DNA of 64,000 nucleotides from Thiohalophilus thiocyanatoxydans (GTDB lineage: Bacteria; Pseudomonadota; Gammaproteobacteria; UBA6429; Thiohalophilaceae): the NCBI RefSeq assembly GCF_004366735.1, contig NZ_SOQX01000001.1:558001-622000 (forward strand). The letters run 5' to 3'. The position numbers were made by a program, and so were the translations under genes. The notes beneath the pieces were generated by a model. The model worked only from the letters and a program-made list of their open reading frames with translations, was not told the origin of the DNA and searched no databases. Each line of letters opens with the position of its first letter. Positions within the stretch are counted from its first letter, which is position 1. Positions 38,502-46,133 of the stretch are shown in pieces.

Positions 38502-38578
38502 GCCTAACAAAGCCATTAAATTCGCTCCCTACGGCCGCCGCACGCTCGTTCCTCGCGCCATTTATGGCGGCGTTAGGC
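38502..38578 (+). other. attC-like site (integron cassette recombination site)
   Basis: The outer boxes GCCTAAC (38502-38508) and GTTAGGC (38572-38578) are exact complements and match the attC R''/R' consensus. Inside them, GCCATTAAAT and ATTTATGGC pair with a single unpaired base, as is typical of the extrahelical bases in attC stems. A central GC-rich region completes a 77-base site. It lies right after one orphan gene and 14 bases before the next. No integrase gene and no second attC were found in the window. Confidence 0.6.
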
Positions 38579-38591
38579 CGATGGAAAACAA

Positions 38592-39287
38592 ATGAGTGAC
38601 ATGAATGAACATTTCCTATCTCATCCAGACCTGCGTCCATATTTTGATGAGATTTTTCCGCTGTTACTCGCGGAGTCAGATCGTGGCGCTGTCCTTCTCG
38701 GGGTTTCCAAAATAGACGAATACCTAAAGAATTTTTTTGAAAACCTTGTGCCGGAGTCAGTGTCAGGAAAAAGAAGGAAAGAGATTTTTAACTATTCCGG
38801 GGCGTTTGGAACCTTGTCTTCAAAGCTGGATATCGCGCTCGTGTGCAGGTTGCTGTCTTCTGAAATAGTTGATGCTATACATAAAATGCGTAAGATTCGT
38901 AATGATCTTGCACATCAAACATTAGCCTTCAATTTAAAGGATTATCAGGTTCAGTTCTATGAGGTTTTTTCACTGATTGGCCCGGGTGTCGATGTCGGAA
39001 TAAATAGAATGGCCGTAGAAGCCATGATGGAAAACATGCTTACGAAGCTGACTAACACAGAGAACCCTATTGAAGAGGGTAAGCCACTATTTGAAGGCAA
39101 GGGTGAGGCTCTTGAGTATTTGTCACAGAATGGTGAGGTACTTAAGGTCCTGGAAGAGAAGAGGCCACGCTGGGAGCTTGCTATAGGTGTGGCTATCATT
39201 TGCGGCCTGATTCTTCTTTATAGAGATAAAATCTCGGATAGTCTTGACGGTAATAAGACAATTCTCAGTTTGTTAGGCTCTCAATGA
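38592..39287 (+). CDS. MltR/HEPN-like protein with C-terminal membrane segment
   Basis: A 231-residue protein. Residues about 10-130 resemble the MltR (mannitol operon repressor-like) family: DRGAVLLGVSKIDEYL, SGAFGTLSSKLDIALVCRLL, and MRKIRNDLAHQ, the last also typical of HEPN-type folds. Near the C-terminus is a membrane helix, ELAIGVAIICGLILLY, which MltR lacks. Base composition is AT-rich. It starts 14 bases after the attC-like site. It may be a cassette gene; function is unknown, and a role in defence is possible but unsupported. Confidence 0.7.
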   Translation: MSDMNEHFLSHPDLRPYFDEIFPLLLAESDRGAVLLGVSKIDEYLKNFFENLVPESVSGKRRKEIFNYSGAFGTLSSKLDIALVCRLLSSEIVDAIHKMRKIRNDLAHQTLAFNLKDYQVQFYEVFSLIGPGVDVGINRMAVEAMMENMLTKLTNTENPIEEGKPLFEGKGEALEYLSQNGEVLKVLEEKRPRWELAIGVAIICGLILLYRDKISDSLDGNKTILSLLGSQ

Positions 39288-39317
39288 TTGGCGTCGGTCT
39301 GAACATACCCAGGTAAA

Positions 39318-39373
39318 CGGGGTCAGGTCTTGCGTTTTGACTTTCAGGAAGCAAAAGACAAGACCTGACCCCG
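39318..39373. repeat. GGGGTCAGGTCTTG hairpin repeat, copy 1
   Basis: CGGGGTCAGGTCTTG and CAAGACCTGACCCCG form a perfect 15-bp stem around an inner TTTTGACTTTCAGGAAG section. It cuts into the 5' half of the DUF4160 remnant that follows. Copy 2 (39731-39784) has the inner section in the opposite orientation. Confidence 0.8.
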
Positions 39374-39378
39374 AAAAA

Positions 39379-39486
39379 ATGGGTTCAAAGCGGTTTGCAG
39401 CGTACGAGCTGCGAACGACACAGAAGCATATTGATGAAAACAGGAAAATATTCCTGGAGGCGTGGAATGAGCACATTAGCAGTTGA
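39379..39486 (+). pseudogene. DUF4160 remnant, N-terminal half missing
   Basis: A frame too short for normal gene calling encodes about 35 residues ending HIDENRKIFLEAWNEHISS. This matches the C-terminal part of DUF4160 proteins (ELR...IDEN...FLEAWNE), which are usually about 80 residues long. The N-terminal half is replaced by a GGGGTCAGGTCTTG hairpin repeat. The stop overlaps the start of a DUF2442 gene by 20 bases, the usual arrangement of this gene pair. The pair is suspected to be a toxin-antitoxin-like module; here the first partner is broken. Confidence 0.7.
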
Positions 39487-39712
39487 AACACATCCTTTGG
39501 CTCAGAGTGTCGAGTTTACAGACGATGATCTAATCGTGTCATTGGTTGATGGGCGAAAGATCACAGTCCCATTAGTTTGGTTTCCGCGTTTATCCGAAGC
39601 CGCGAAAAATCAATTAGAGAACTATGAGATTCTGGGTGATGGTGAAGGTATCCATTGGCCGGAAATAGATGAAGATCTGAGTGTGGCCGGATTGCTGCGC
39701 GGAAATGACTAG
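39467..39712 (+). CDS. DUF2442 family protein
   Basis: An 81-residue protein starting MSTLAVETHPLAQSVEF, with the family pattern DDDLIVSLVDGRKITVPLVWFPRL and GEGIHWPEIDEDLSVAGLL. GGAGG lies six bases before the ATG at 39467; the frame is open further upstream but that part belongs to the DUF4160 remnant. DUF2442 genes commonly follow DUF4160 genes, and this one overlaps the remnant by 20 bases. It appears intact although its partner is truncated. It lies between two inverted hairpin repeats. Confidence 0.82.
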   Translation: MSTLAVETHPLAQSVEFTDDDLIVSLVDGRKITVPLVWFPRLSEAAKNQLENYEILGDGEGIHWPEIDEDLSVAGLLRGND

Positions 39713-39730
39713 TAGTCATAAAAGTCTTCA

Positions 39731-39784
39731 AGGTCAGGTCTTGTCTTTTACTTCCTGAAAGTCAAAATGCAAGACCTGACCCCG
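39731..39784. repeat. GGGGTCAGGTCTTG hairpin repeat, copy 2 (inverted)
   Basis: AAGGTCAGGTCTTG...CAAGACCTGACCCCG with the inner section CTTCCTGAAAGTCAAAA, the reverse complement of the core in copy 1. The two copies bracket the DUF4160/DUF2442 remnant pair. Confidence 0.8.
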
Positions 39785-39850
39785 CAAGGTCTAGATAGAC
39801 TTCAAGTTATCTGACCCCCTTGATCTCATTCAAGAAGAGCGTCCTGAAAA

Positions 39851-41257
39851 ATGAACGGCAAGGTGGCAAAAGGGAATTCGATGGAGGAACGCTTCTCGCG
39901 TCAACAGCAAGCACTGTTGCAGGTAAGCCGGCTATGGTGTGAGCTCGGATCTGGAGCAGATCCAGTGGATGCAATGCGTATCGTGACCCAAACCGCTGTC
40001 GAGAGTCTGATGGTTGGGCGTGCCAGCGTCTGGACACTGCACGAAACTGACCCGCAGTTGCTGGCTTGCCGCTGCCACAGCGCTTCAGGGTCCCCCCTGA
40101 AGTCTATGCCTGAGACGCTGGCTGCAACAGCGTTTCCCGCCTATACCGATGCCCTGGACCGAAACGAAACTGTGATTTGGGAAGCGGAGCCAGCATTGCA
40201 GGGGCCTCTCGGTCAGCTGATGGTGGTGCCGATCTCCTGCCTTTCTCAGCGCATAGGCGTGTTGTGTCTGGAGGGCTTCGAAACACACCGTCAGTATTTC
40301 CCTGACGAATTGAGCACGGCGCACCATCTCGCTAACATACTGGCTGCGATGCTGGCGGCCCAGCAAAGGCGCAAGGAGGCAGAAGAAGTCGAGGAACAGC
40401 TGCGCGACGAAGTGACTCTCTGGAACAACCTGCTTGATCAGTCCTGGGACGGCATCGTTATTCTAGAAGTGGATGGTGGTGTATTTCTGGCGAACCAGCG
40501 TTATGCGGACATCCTGGGCTACAGCAAGGAAGAGTTGCAAGGGCTCCATGTCTGGGACTGGGATGTCAATTATGATCGCGAGCAACTTCTGGCCATGCTT
40601 GCTGATGTGGATGAGATGGGTGCCCATTTTGAAACGCGTCAACGGCGCAAGGACGGCGCCATGATCGATATTGAACTCAGCAACAACGGATGTCAGTACA
40701 AGGGGCGCAAATTGATCCTCTGCATCTGCAGGGATATCACCGAGCGCAAGCGTACCGAGAAGCATATTCATCGACTGGCCACCATGGACTCCTTGACCGG
40801 CCTCGCGAATCGACGCGAGTTCACCAGGGTGGCAAGCCTTGAGGTACAGCGCAGCAAACGGCACGGCAATCCTTTGTCACTGATTATGTATGACCTCGAT
40901 CATTTCAAGCGGATCAACGATTCGTTTGGGCACTCAGTGGGTGACGACATTTTGCGAGCAGTGAGTGAAATCGCCAGGGTGACGGTCCGCAAGACGGATC
41001 TTGTGGGGCGCTGGGGCGGTGAAGAGTTCATGGTGTTGTTACCGCAGACTCCGCTGGAGGACGCGGCGTTGTTGGCTGAAAGGTTCCAGAAAGCGTTGGA
41101 TGACCACGATTTCCCGTCAGTCGGACATGTCACCGCCAGTTTCGGAGTTACCGGTTTAAGGCCCGAAGATGCTTTGGACAGTTTGGTGTTGCGTGTTGAC
41201 AAGGCCTTGTACCGAGCCAAAAAGAATGGACGCAATCGAGTGGAACCCTTGGAGTAG
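39851..41257 (+). CDS. Diguanylate cyclase with GAF and PAS sensor domains
   Basis: A 468-residue cytoplasmic signalling protein. A GAF-like domain covers about residues 20-170, then a short coiled coil (AAQQRRKEAEEVEEQL), a PAS domain at about 185-305 ending in the PAC motif ICRDITERKR, and a GGDEF domain at about 310-465. The active site is GGEEF in LVGRWGGEEFMVLLP, and the inhibitory site RxxD (RKTD) sits five residues before it, so the enzyme should make cyclic di-GMP with product inhibition. No EAL domain is present. Flanked by hairpin repeats on both sides, it may have been carried in with the accessory region. Confidence 0.93.
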   Translation: MNGKVAKGNSMEERFSRQQQALLQVSRLWCELGSGADPVDAMRIVTQTAVESLMVGRASVWTLHETDPQLLACRCHSASGSPLKSMPETLAATAFPAYTDALDRNETVIWEAEPALQGPLGQLMVVPISCLSQRIGVLCLEGFETHRQYFPDELSTAHHLANILAAMLAAQQRRKEAEEVEEQLRDEVTLWNNLLDQSWDGIVILEVDGGVFLANQRYADILGYSKEELQGLHVWDWDVNYDREQLLAMLADVDEMGAHFETRQRRKDGAMIDIELSNNGCQYKGRKLILCICRDITERKRTEKHIHRLATMDSLTGLANRREFTRVASLEVQRSKRHGNPLSLIMYDLDHFKRINDSFGHSVGDDILRAVSEIARVTVRKTDLVGRWGGEEFMVLLPQTPLEDAALLAERFQKALDDHDFPSVGHVTASFGVTGLRPEDALDSLVLRVDKALYRAKKNGRNRVEPLE

Positions 41258-41275
41258 AGCCCTGGAAAAGATAAA

Positions 41276-41336
41276 CGGGGTCAGGTCTTGCCTTTTGCCT
41301 TTCAGGAGACAAAAGCCAAGACCTGACCTGACCCCG
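41276..41336. repeat. GGGGTCAGGTCTTG hairpin repeat, copy 3
   Basis: CGGGGTCAGGTCTTG...CCAAGACCTGACCTGACCCCG; the right arm has a duplicated CTGAC step. It starts 19 bases after the cyclase stop and could serve as its transcript end. Confidence 0.75.
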
Positions 41337-41414
41337 AAGACGGTTGAAGCCCCAAATTGTTTTGTCCGCGTCTTTGCACCTAAACAACAGAATTAAAGGG
41401 GTCAAAGCCCTTAT

Positions 41415-41488
41415 CGTAAATTATTTCTCCGCGCCTCTGCACCCAAACAACGGGCATAAACGTCTCCGCGAACTCCGCGTTATTTTCC
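41415..41488. repeat. Degenerate GCAGAG-family fragments
   Basis: CTCCGCGCCTCTGCACCC and CGTCTCCGCGAACTCCGCG are right-arm pieces of the palindromic family without a matching left arm. The same kind of piece lies beside the intact carbonic anhydrase gene (42596-42630), suggesting that it moved with the duplicated segment. Confidence 0.55.
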
Positions 41489-41509
41489 TACATCCCCGAG
41501 AGAAGAGGG

Positions 41510-41710
41510 TTATTCACACTCCGTCGGCACGCCGTTGAAGAAGTCGACCTTGCCGGTTTCCAGGCAATATTCCGCACCGACGACCAGCAAACCGTGATTG
41601 GCGATCAGTTCTTCAAGGATGGCCGAGCCGTGGCGCAGGTGATCGCAGGAGGCGCGGACGTTGGCGCGCATGGCTTTGTCGATCAGTTCCTGGTGGTCGA
41701 GATCGCAGTG
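41510..41710 (-). pseudogene. Partial duplicate of the carbonic anhydrase gene (3' end)
   Basis: About 200 bases match the 3' end of the beta-carbonic anhydrase gene at 42648-42848, from the stop codon (41510-41512) back to around codon 145. The minus-strand frame is still open and encodes HGSAILEELIANHGLLVVGA and onward to the same end, with a few changes (NGVPTECE against DGVPAECE). It lacks the zinc-binding half, so it cannot be active. The flanking sequence next to the stop is also shared, so this is a segmental copy and not a separate gene. Confidence 0.88.
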
Positions 41711-41837
41711 CTGCTAGCTGCCTGGTTTCGTGAACCGTGGGTCCTACTTCCAGGATTAATTATAAGCCTATACCTTGTGTTAGTTTCATGTTGGTAATGA
41801 AAGGATTATCGCGTATAGGAAAATCTCAACTAAGATT

Positions 41838-41890
41838 AGGATCAGGTCTTGCCTTTTGCCTTTCAAGAATAAAACACAAAACCTGACCCA
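41838..41890. repeat. GGGGTCAGGTCTTG hairpin repeat, copy 4 (diverged)
   Basis: AGGATCAGGTCTTGCCTTTTG...AAAACCTGACCCA keeps the ends and spacing but has several mismatches in the stem. It lies about 60 bases upstream of the outer-membrane protein gene. Confidence 0.65.
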
Positions 41891-41952
41891 AGGAGCGGGA
41901 AAGGTGGTCTTTTCCCGTGTCGAGAAAGTTAACAAAACAGGAGAAGCAGGAG

Positions 41953-42495
41953 ATGAGTAAAACATGGTTATTGTTTGCAGTCGCTGCTATGTTGTGGGGT
42001 TCGGCGTTTGCTGCTGAAAACGAATCTGGCATTATTACCCCGAATCTGGACAAGGGTACCAAGGTTCTTGAAGGTGCGGGATACATCGATGTTATGGGAG
42101 ATAAATTACATATTCAGTTCGCCTACGGTCAGTTCGTCGCCGATGGAATCGAAGTTGCCGTGGTTGCTGGGTTACGCGACGACGAACGCTACATGAGCAC
42201 CGAACTGGGAGCCCGTGCCGAGTACAACCTCATCCTTGATTCGGCTCTTGTGCCATTTCTGAGCGCCGGTGTTGTCTGGGCCGATGTCGAAGCCGACGAT
42301 AGCAATCTCGACACCGATGCTGCCGTATTTTCGGTCGGTGGTGGCATGAAGTACTTCATCCGTGACGACGTCGCTCTTGCCGTGAACGGCAGCTATCTTG
42401 TTGCTACGGATGATATCTTCGTCGATAGTGATGACGGAGAATTGCAGGATGACGAATTCCGTATCCTCTTCGGCGTTCGCTCCTACTTCGACTAA
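41953..42495 (+). CDS. Small outer-membrane beta-barrel protein
   Basis: A 180-residue secreted protein. The ATG at 41953 follows AGGAG by nine bases and opens a signal peptide MSKTWLLFAVAAMLWGSAFA, cut before AENESG. The mature part has alternating strands (LHIQFAYGQFVADGIEVAVV, ARAEYNLILDSALVPFLSAG) and ends RILFGVRSYFD, with aromatic residues at the end as in OmpA/OmpW-type barrels. It is acidic, as is common in halophiles. Function is unknown. It lies between two hairpin repeats. Confidence 0.8.
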   Translation: MSKTWLLFAVAAMLWGSAFAAENESGIITPNLDKGTKVLEGAGYIDVMGDKLHIQFAYGQFVADGIEVAVVAGLRDDERYMSTELGARAEYNLILDSALVPFLSAGVVWADVEADDSNLDTDAAVFSVGGGMKYFIRDDVALAVNGSYLVATDDIFVDSDDGELQDDEFRILFGVRSYFD

Positions 42496-42520
42496 TCGAT
42501 ATTCCACACTGAAGGACTAA

Positions 42521-42567
42521 CGGGGTCAGGTCTTGCTTTTGACTTTCAGGAAGCGATAGACAAGCCC
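42521..42567. repeat. GGGGTCAGGTCTTG hairpin repeat, copy 5 (truncated)
   Basis: CGGGGTCAGGTCTTGCTTTTG and the core GACTTTCAGGAAGC are present, but the right arm ends early (GACAAGCCC). It lies 25 bases after the barrel gene. Confidence 0.65.
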
Positions 42568-42595
42568 AGTTCCCTCAAATGGACTGAATTATAAA

Positions 42596-42630
42596 TTATT
42601 TTCTCCGCGCCCTCCGCGTTATTTCCACTG
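42596..42630. repeat. Degenerate GCAGAG-family fragment beside carbonic anhydrase
   Basis: CTCCGCGCCCTCCGCGTTA is a single right arm of the palindromic family. It flanks the 3' end of the carbonic anhydrase gene and is matched by a similar fragment next to the duplicated copy. Confidence 0.5.
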
Positions 42631-42647
42631 ACCCGGAGAAATGCGCG

Positions 42648-43283
42648 TTATTCACACTCCGCCGGCACGCCGTCGAAGAAGTCGACTTTGCCGGTTTCCA
42701 AGCAATATTCCGCACCGACGACCAGCAGGCCGTTGTTGGCGATCAGGTCTTCAAGGATGGCCGAGCCGTGGCGCAGGTGATCGCAGGAGGCGCGGACGTT
42801 GGCGCGCACCGCCTTGTCGACCAGTTCCTGGCGGCTGAGATCGGGGCTCAGATCGAGCAGGTTCTGGACCGCCGGGCTGACGCGGCTGACGATGGAGTGC
42901 AGGTTGGGGGACTGGTTTTCGGTCGGGCGTCGCAGCTCTTCCAGCGTGGCGGTGATGGCGCCGCAGTTGGAATGGCCCAGGACGACTACCAGCTTGGTGC
43001 CGAAGCGATCGGCGGCGAACTCCACGCTGCCGACCTGGGAGGGGGCGACGATGTTGCCGGCGACCCGGATCACGAACAGATCGCCCAGGCCCTGGTCGAA
43101 GACCAGCTCGGCCGGGGCGCGCGAGTCGGAGCAGCCCAGGATGATGGCGATCGGCTCCTGCTGGCTGGTGGCCAGGTTGGCCCGCTGGGTATAACTCAAC
43201 AGGGAATCAATGCTGCGCACATTGGTGCTGAAGCGTTCGTTACCTTCGCGCAGTTTTTTCAGCGCATCACAACCGGAGAACAT
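42648..43283 (-). CDS. can: Beta-class carbonic anhydrase
   Basis: A 211-residue zinc enzyme interconverting CO2 and bicarbonate. The zinc ligands are C51 with the D53-R55 pair in ILGCSDSRAPAEL, and H104 and C107 in VVLGHSNCGAI. No signal peptide is present, so it is cytoplasmic. It may help supply or retain inorganic carbon in an autotroph; cbb genes are elsewhere in the window. Its 3' third has a copy at 41510-41710. Downstream on the same strand, nothing is clearly co-transcribed. Confidence 0.94.
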   Translation of the reverse strand: MFSGCDALKKLREGNERFSTNVRSIDSLLSYTQRANLATSQQEPIAIILGCSDSRAPAELVFDQGLGDLFVIRVAGNIVAPSQVGSVEFAADRFGTKLVVVLGHSNCGAITATLEELRRPTENQSPNLHSIVSRVSPAVQNLLDLSPDLSRQELVDKAVRANVRASCDHLRHGSAILEDLIANNGLLVVGAEYCLETGKVDFFDGVPAECE

Positions 43284-43390
43284 CGGCGATCCTGACCTAT
43301 CGATTTTTATCTATGGAAAGTGCGCCAATGATAGCCGATTCGGGCGGGGGAAAACATCACCCCGCGCCCGGTTTTTGCCTGCGACAGGGG

Positions 43391-44413
43391 TTAGTCCCAG
43401 CCTTTTTTGCTGGCGATCATCACCCCGAGGAACATGCCCACCACGGCCAGCAGGGATTCCAGCGACAGGGTGGAGAAGCCGGTCAGCCCCTGGCCGACGT
43501 TGCAGCCGTAGGCGACCGTGGCGCCGATCCCCATCAGGGCCGCGCCCAGAATCGAGCTGCCCAGTTTGCCGCCGGGAACAGGCGCAAAGCGGAACTGGCC
43601 GCGGATGATCGAATAGACAAAGCCGATGGCGGCCAGGCCGATGACAAAGGAGACGGCGTAGGAGAGCCGCGGCGTGTCGCCGGCGATGACCAGCATGCCG
43701 ATGCGGGACATGGGGCCGGAGGCGGTGATCCCTGACGGTGCCCTGGGGTTGAAGTCATCGAAGGCCAGGACCCCGGTCACATACCAGCTGGCCACCGTGA
43801 TCAGGCCAATAATGGCGCCGGCAATCAGCAGGGAGACCTGTCCGCCCCGCTTCCAGCGCAGGGCGATGTAGGCGGCCAGGGCCCCGCCGATGACCAGCAG
43901 CACCAGCCAGCCGGGCAGGCCCAGAACGCTGGCGATGCCGGCGTCACCGGAGGCCAGATCAATCGCGGTCAGGCCGGTGAGCCACAGCCGCACCGACTCC
44001 AGCAGGCCGAACTGGGTGATGGTGGCGAAAATGATGAACACCGCCAGCACCAGGAGGGCGCGCAGATCGCCGCCGGCGGCGTTGACAAAGACCCGCGCGG
44101 CATCCTGTCCGCCGAGGCTGGCGCCGATCCCGAACAGCAGGCCCCCGAGCAGCACGCCCAGCCAGTCGAACTGGGCATTGCGATAACCGGCGCTGGCCAC
44201 GTCGACTGTCCCGGTGGTTTCCAGCCAATACGTGCCGACGATCGCCACCAGCATTGCCACAGCCACGGCCAGCAGCTGGCGGTGATCGGTTTCGCGAAAC
44301 GCCTTGCGTACCGCCTGCATCATGTCCAGATCAAAGTGTCTGGCGACAAGACCGTAGATCACACCCGCCAGCAGGCCGCCGACAATCAGGTAGTTGGTGA
44401 TATCCTCGAACAT
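43391..44413 (-). CDS. YeeE/YedE-family membrane transporter (TsuA-like)
   Basis: A 340-residue inner-membrane protein with about nine hydrophobic segments. The second half holds the family motif GATVAYGCNVGQGLTGFSTL, with the conserved cysteine that carries thiosulfate in TsuA. The matching site in the first half reads LFGIGASLGGQDAARVFVNA, where family members normally have a GGC motif; here glutamine replaces the cysteine. So sulfur-compound uptake is likely but the relay may differ. GGGGAA precedes the ATG. A TusA partner is not adjacent. Confidence 0.8.
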   Translation of the reverse strand: MFEDITNYLIVGGLLAGVIYGLVARHFDLDMMQAVRKAFRETDHRQLLAVAVAMLVAIVGTYWLETTGTVDVASAGYRNAQFDWLGVLLGGLLFGIGASLGGQDAARVFVNAAGGDLRALLVLAVFIIFATITQFGLLESVRLWLTGLTAIDLASGDAGIASVLGLPGWLVLLVIGGALAAYIALRWKRGGQVSLLIAGAIIGLITVASWYVTGVLAFDDFNPRAPSGITASGPMSRIGMLVIAGDTPRLSYAVSFVIGLAAIGFVYSIIRGQFRFAPVPGGKLGSSILGAALMGIGATVAYGCNVGQGLTGFSTLSLESLLAVVGMFLGVMIASKKGWD

Positions 44414-44520
44414 CGTATTCCCCGGAATTAATTGGAATGCTGGGCTCGCATGTTACCCAATTCCTCCCTATGACACCATCTTTTGCAGGGCAATGGGATG
44501 GCGAAAACCGGCCCGATGAT

Positions 44521-44536
44521 TGTCTGTTATCAGACA
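44521..44536. promoter_or_regulatory. Candidate operator between yeeE-like and glcD genes
   Basis: TGTCTGTTATCAGACA is a 6-4-6 perfect inverted repeat in the 228-base divergent region, about 105 bases before glcD. Its size fits a dimeric regulator such as a GntR- or LysR-type glycolate sensor. No regulator gene is next to it. Confidence 0.4.
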
Positions 44537-44641
44537 GTTCGGCGGTTTCACCGGGGCGGGAAGAGGGTTAGAATAATATTCCACAACGCCCTATAACCTG
44601 AGGATACAAGGGATACCCCCTTGTCTGACTGAGTGCCGTTT

Positions 44642-46129
44642 ATGAGTACCACGGCCAAGCAATCGACGGCCTCCACCACGCGCGAGATACTAATCCGTCG
44701 TTTCAAGGCGCTGCTTCCGGCCGAGCAGGTGTTATCCAGCGCCGAGGATTTGCATCCCTACGAGTGTGACGGCCTGTCGGCGTACCGCAAGCTACCGCTC
44801 GCCGTGGTATTGCCCGATACTATCGAGCAGGTTCAGAAGATCGTCGAACTCTGTGCTGAACTGGATGTACCCGTGGTGGCGCGTGGTGCCGGTACCGGGC
44901 TCTCCGGCGGTGCCCTGCCACATGATCAGGGGGTGTTACTGAGCCTGGCGCGCTTTAACCGGATCCTGCAGGTCGATCCGCAGCAGCGCGTGGCCCGCGT
45001 GCAACCGGGTGTGCGTAATCTGGCGATTTCCGAGGCGGCCGCACCGTTCGGACTCTATTACGCGCCAGACCCGTCCTCGCAAATCGCCTGCAGCATCGGC
45101 GGGAACGTGGCCGAGAATGCCGGCGGCGTGCACTGTCTCAAGTACGGTTTAACCGTGCACAACATTCAACAACTCAAGGTCGTCACCATCGATGGCGAGC
45201 TGTTAACTATCGGTGGCAGCGGCCTGGATGCGGCCGGCTATGATCTGCTTGCGCTCATGACCGGATCCGAGGGCATGCTCGGGGTGATCGTGGAAGTTAC
45301 CGTGAAACTGCTGCCCAAACCGGAGCGGGCGCAGGTGATACTGGCGGCCTTTGATGATGTGGTCAATGCGGGTCAGGCCGTGGGTAATATCATCTCCGCC
45401 GGAATTATTCCCGCGGGTCTGGAAATGATGGACAAGCTGGCCATTCAGGCCGCGGAAGATTTTGTACATGCCGGTTATCCGGTCGGTGCCGCAGCGATTT
45501 TGCTGTGTGAACTCGACGGTACCAACGAAGAGGTCTCGGCGCATGTCTATCAGGTCCGCGAGATATTGAATCAAAGCGGCGCCACCGAAGTGCGTACCGC
45601 CGATAGCGAAGCCGAACGCATGAATTTCTGGAAAGGCCGCAAGGCGGCGTTTCCGGCCGTGGGGCGCATCTCGCCCGATTACTATTGCATGGACGGTACC
45701 ATTCCCCGCAAGCACCTGCCCGAGGTGTTGCGCAAGATGGCGGACATGTCAAAAGAGTATGATCTGCCGGTGGCTAACGTGTTCCATGCTGGTGACGGTA
45801 ACCTGCACCCATTGATTCTGTACGATGCCAACAAACCCGGCGAGCTGGAACGCACCGAGGAGTTCGGCGGCAAGATACTGGAGTTGTGCGTGGAAGTCGG
45901 TGGCACCATCACCGGTGAACACGGCGTGGGAATGGAGAAGATCAATCAGATGTGTGTGCAGTTCGATGCACTGGAACTGACCCAGTTTCACGCGATTAAA
46001 AACGCCCTCGATCCCAAAGGCCTGCTCAATCCCGGCAAGGCGGTACCCACCCTGCATCGTTGTGCCGAGTTCGGCGCCATGCATGTGCATCACGGTGAGC
46101 TGCCGTTTCCCGAGCTGGACCGTTTCTGA
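44642..46129 (+). CDS. glcD: Glycolate oxidase subunit GlcD
   Basis: A 495-residue FAD-linked oxidase that oxidises glycolate to glyoxylate with GlcE and GlcF. The FAD-binding domain shows VPVVARGAGTGLSGGALP and SIGGNVAENAGGVHCLKYG; the C-terminal domain has NVFHAGDGNLHPLILYD and TGEHGVGMEK. I prefer the ATG at 44642; a GTG nine bases upstream in frame is possible. In autotrophs this enzyme removes glycolate formed by Rubisco oxygenation, which fits the Calvin-cycle genes here. glcE starts five bases after its stop. Confidence 0.95.
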   Translation: MSTTAKQSTASTTREILIRRFKALLPAEQVLSSAEDLHPYECDGLSAYRKLPLAVVLPDTIEQVQKIVELCAELDVPVVARGAGTGLSGGALPHDQGVLLSLARFNRILQVDPQQRVARVQPGVRNLAISEAAAPFGLYYAPDPSSQIACSIGGNVAENAGGVHCLKYGLTVHNIQQLKVVTIDGELLTIGGSGLDAAGYDLLALMTGSEGMLGVIVEVTVKLLPKPERAQVILAAFDDVVNAGQAVGNIISAGIIPAGLEMMDKLAIQAAEDFVHAGYPVGAAAILLCELDGTNEEVSAHVYQVREILNQSGATEVRTADSEAERMNFWKGRKAAFPAVGRISPDYYCMDGTIPRKHLPEVLRKMADMSKEYDLPVANVFHAGDGNLHPLILYDANKPGELERTEEFGGKILELCVEVGGTITGEHGVGMEKINQMCVQFDALELTQFHAIKNALDPKGLLNPGKAVPTLHRCAEFGAMHVHHGELPFPELDRF

Positions 46130-46133
46130 GCCC

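Noticed and set aside
38502-38578. Reading the attC-like site as a simple intrinsic terminator
   Set aside because: There is no T-run and the loop is long; the exact core boxes fit attC better.
41594-41797. Plus-strand short frame opposite the carbonic anhydrase copy, ending in a hydrophobic stretch
   Set aside because: The coding signal is on the minus strand, where it matches the functional carbonic anhydrase frame; the hydrophobic end is in non-homologous AT-rich DNA.
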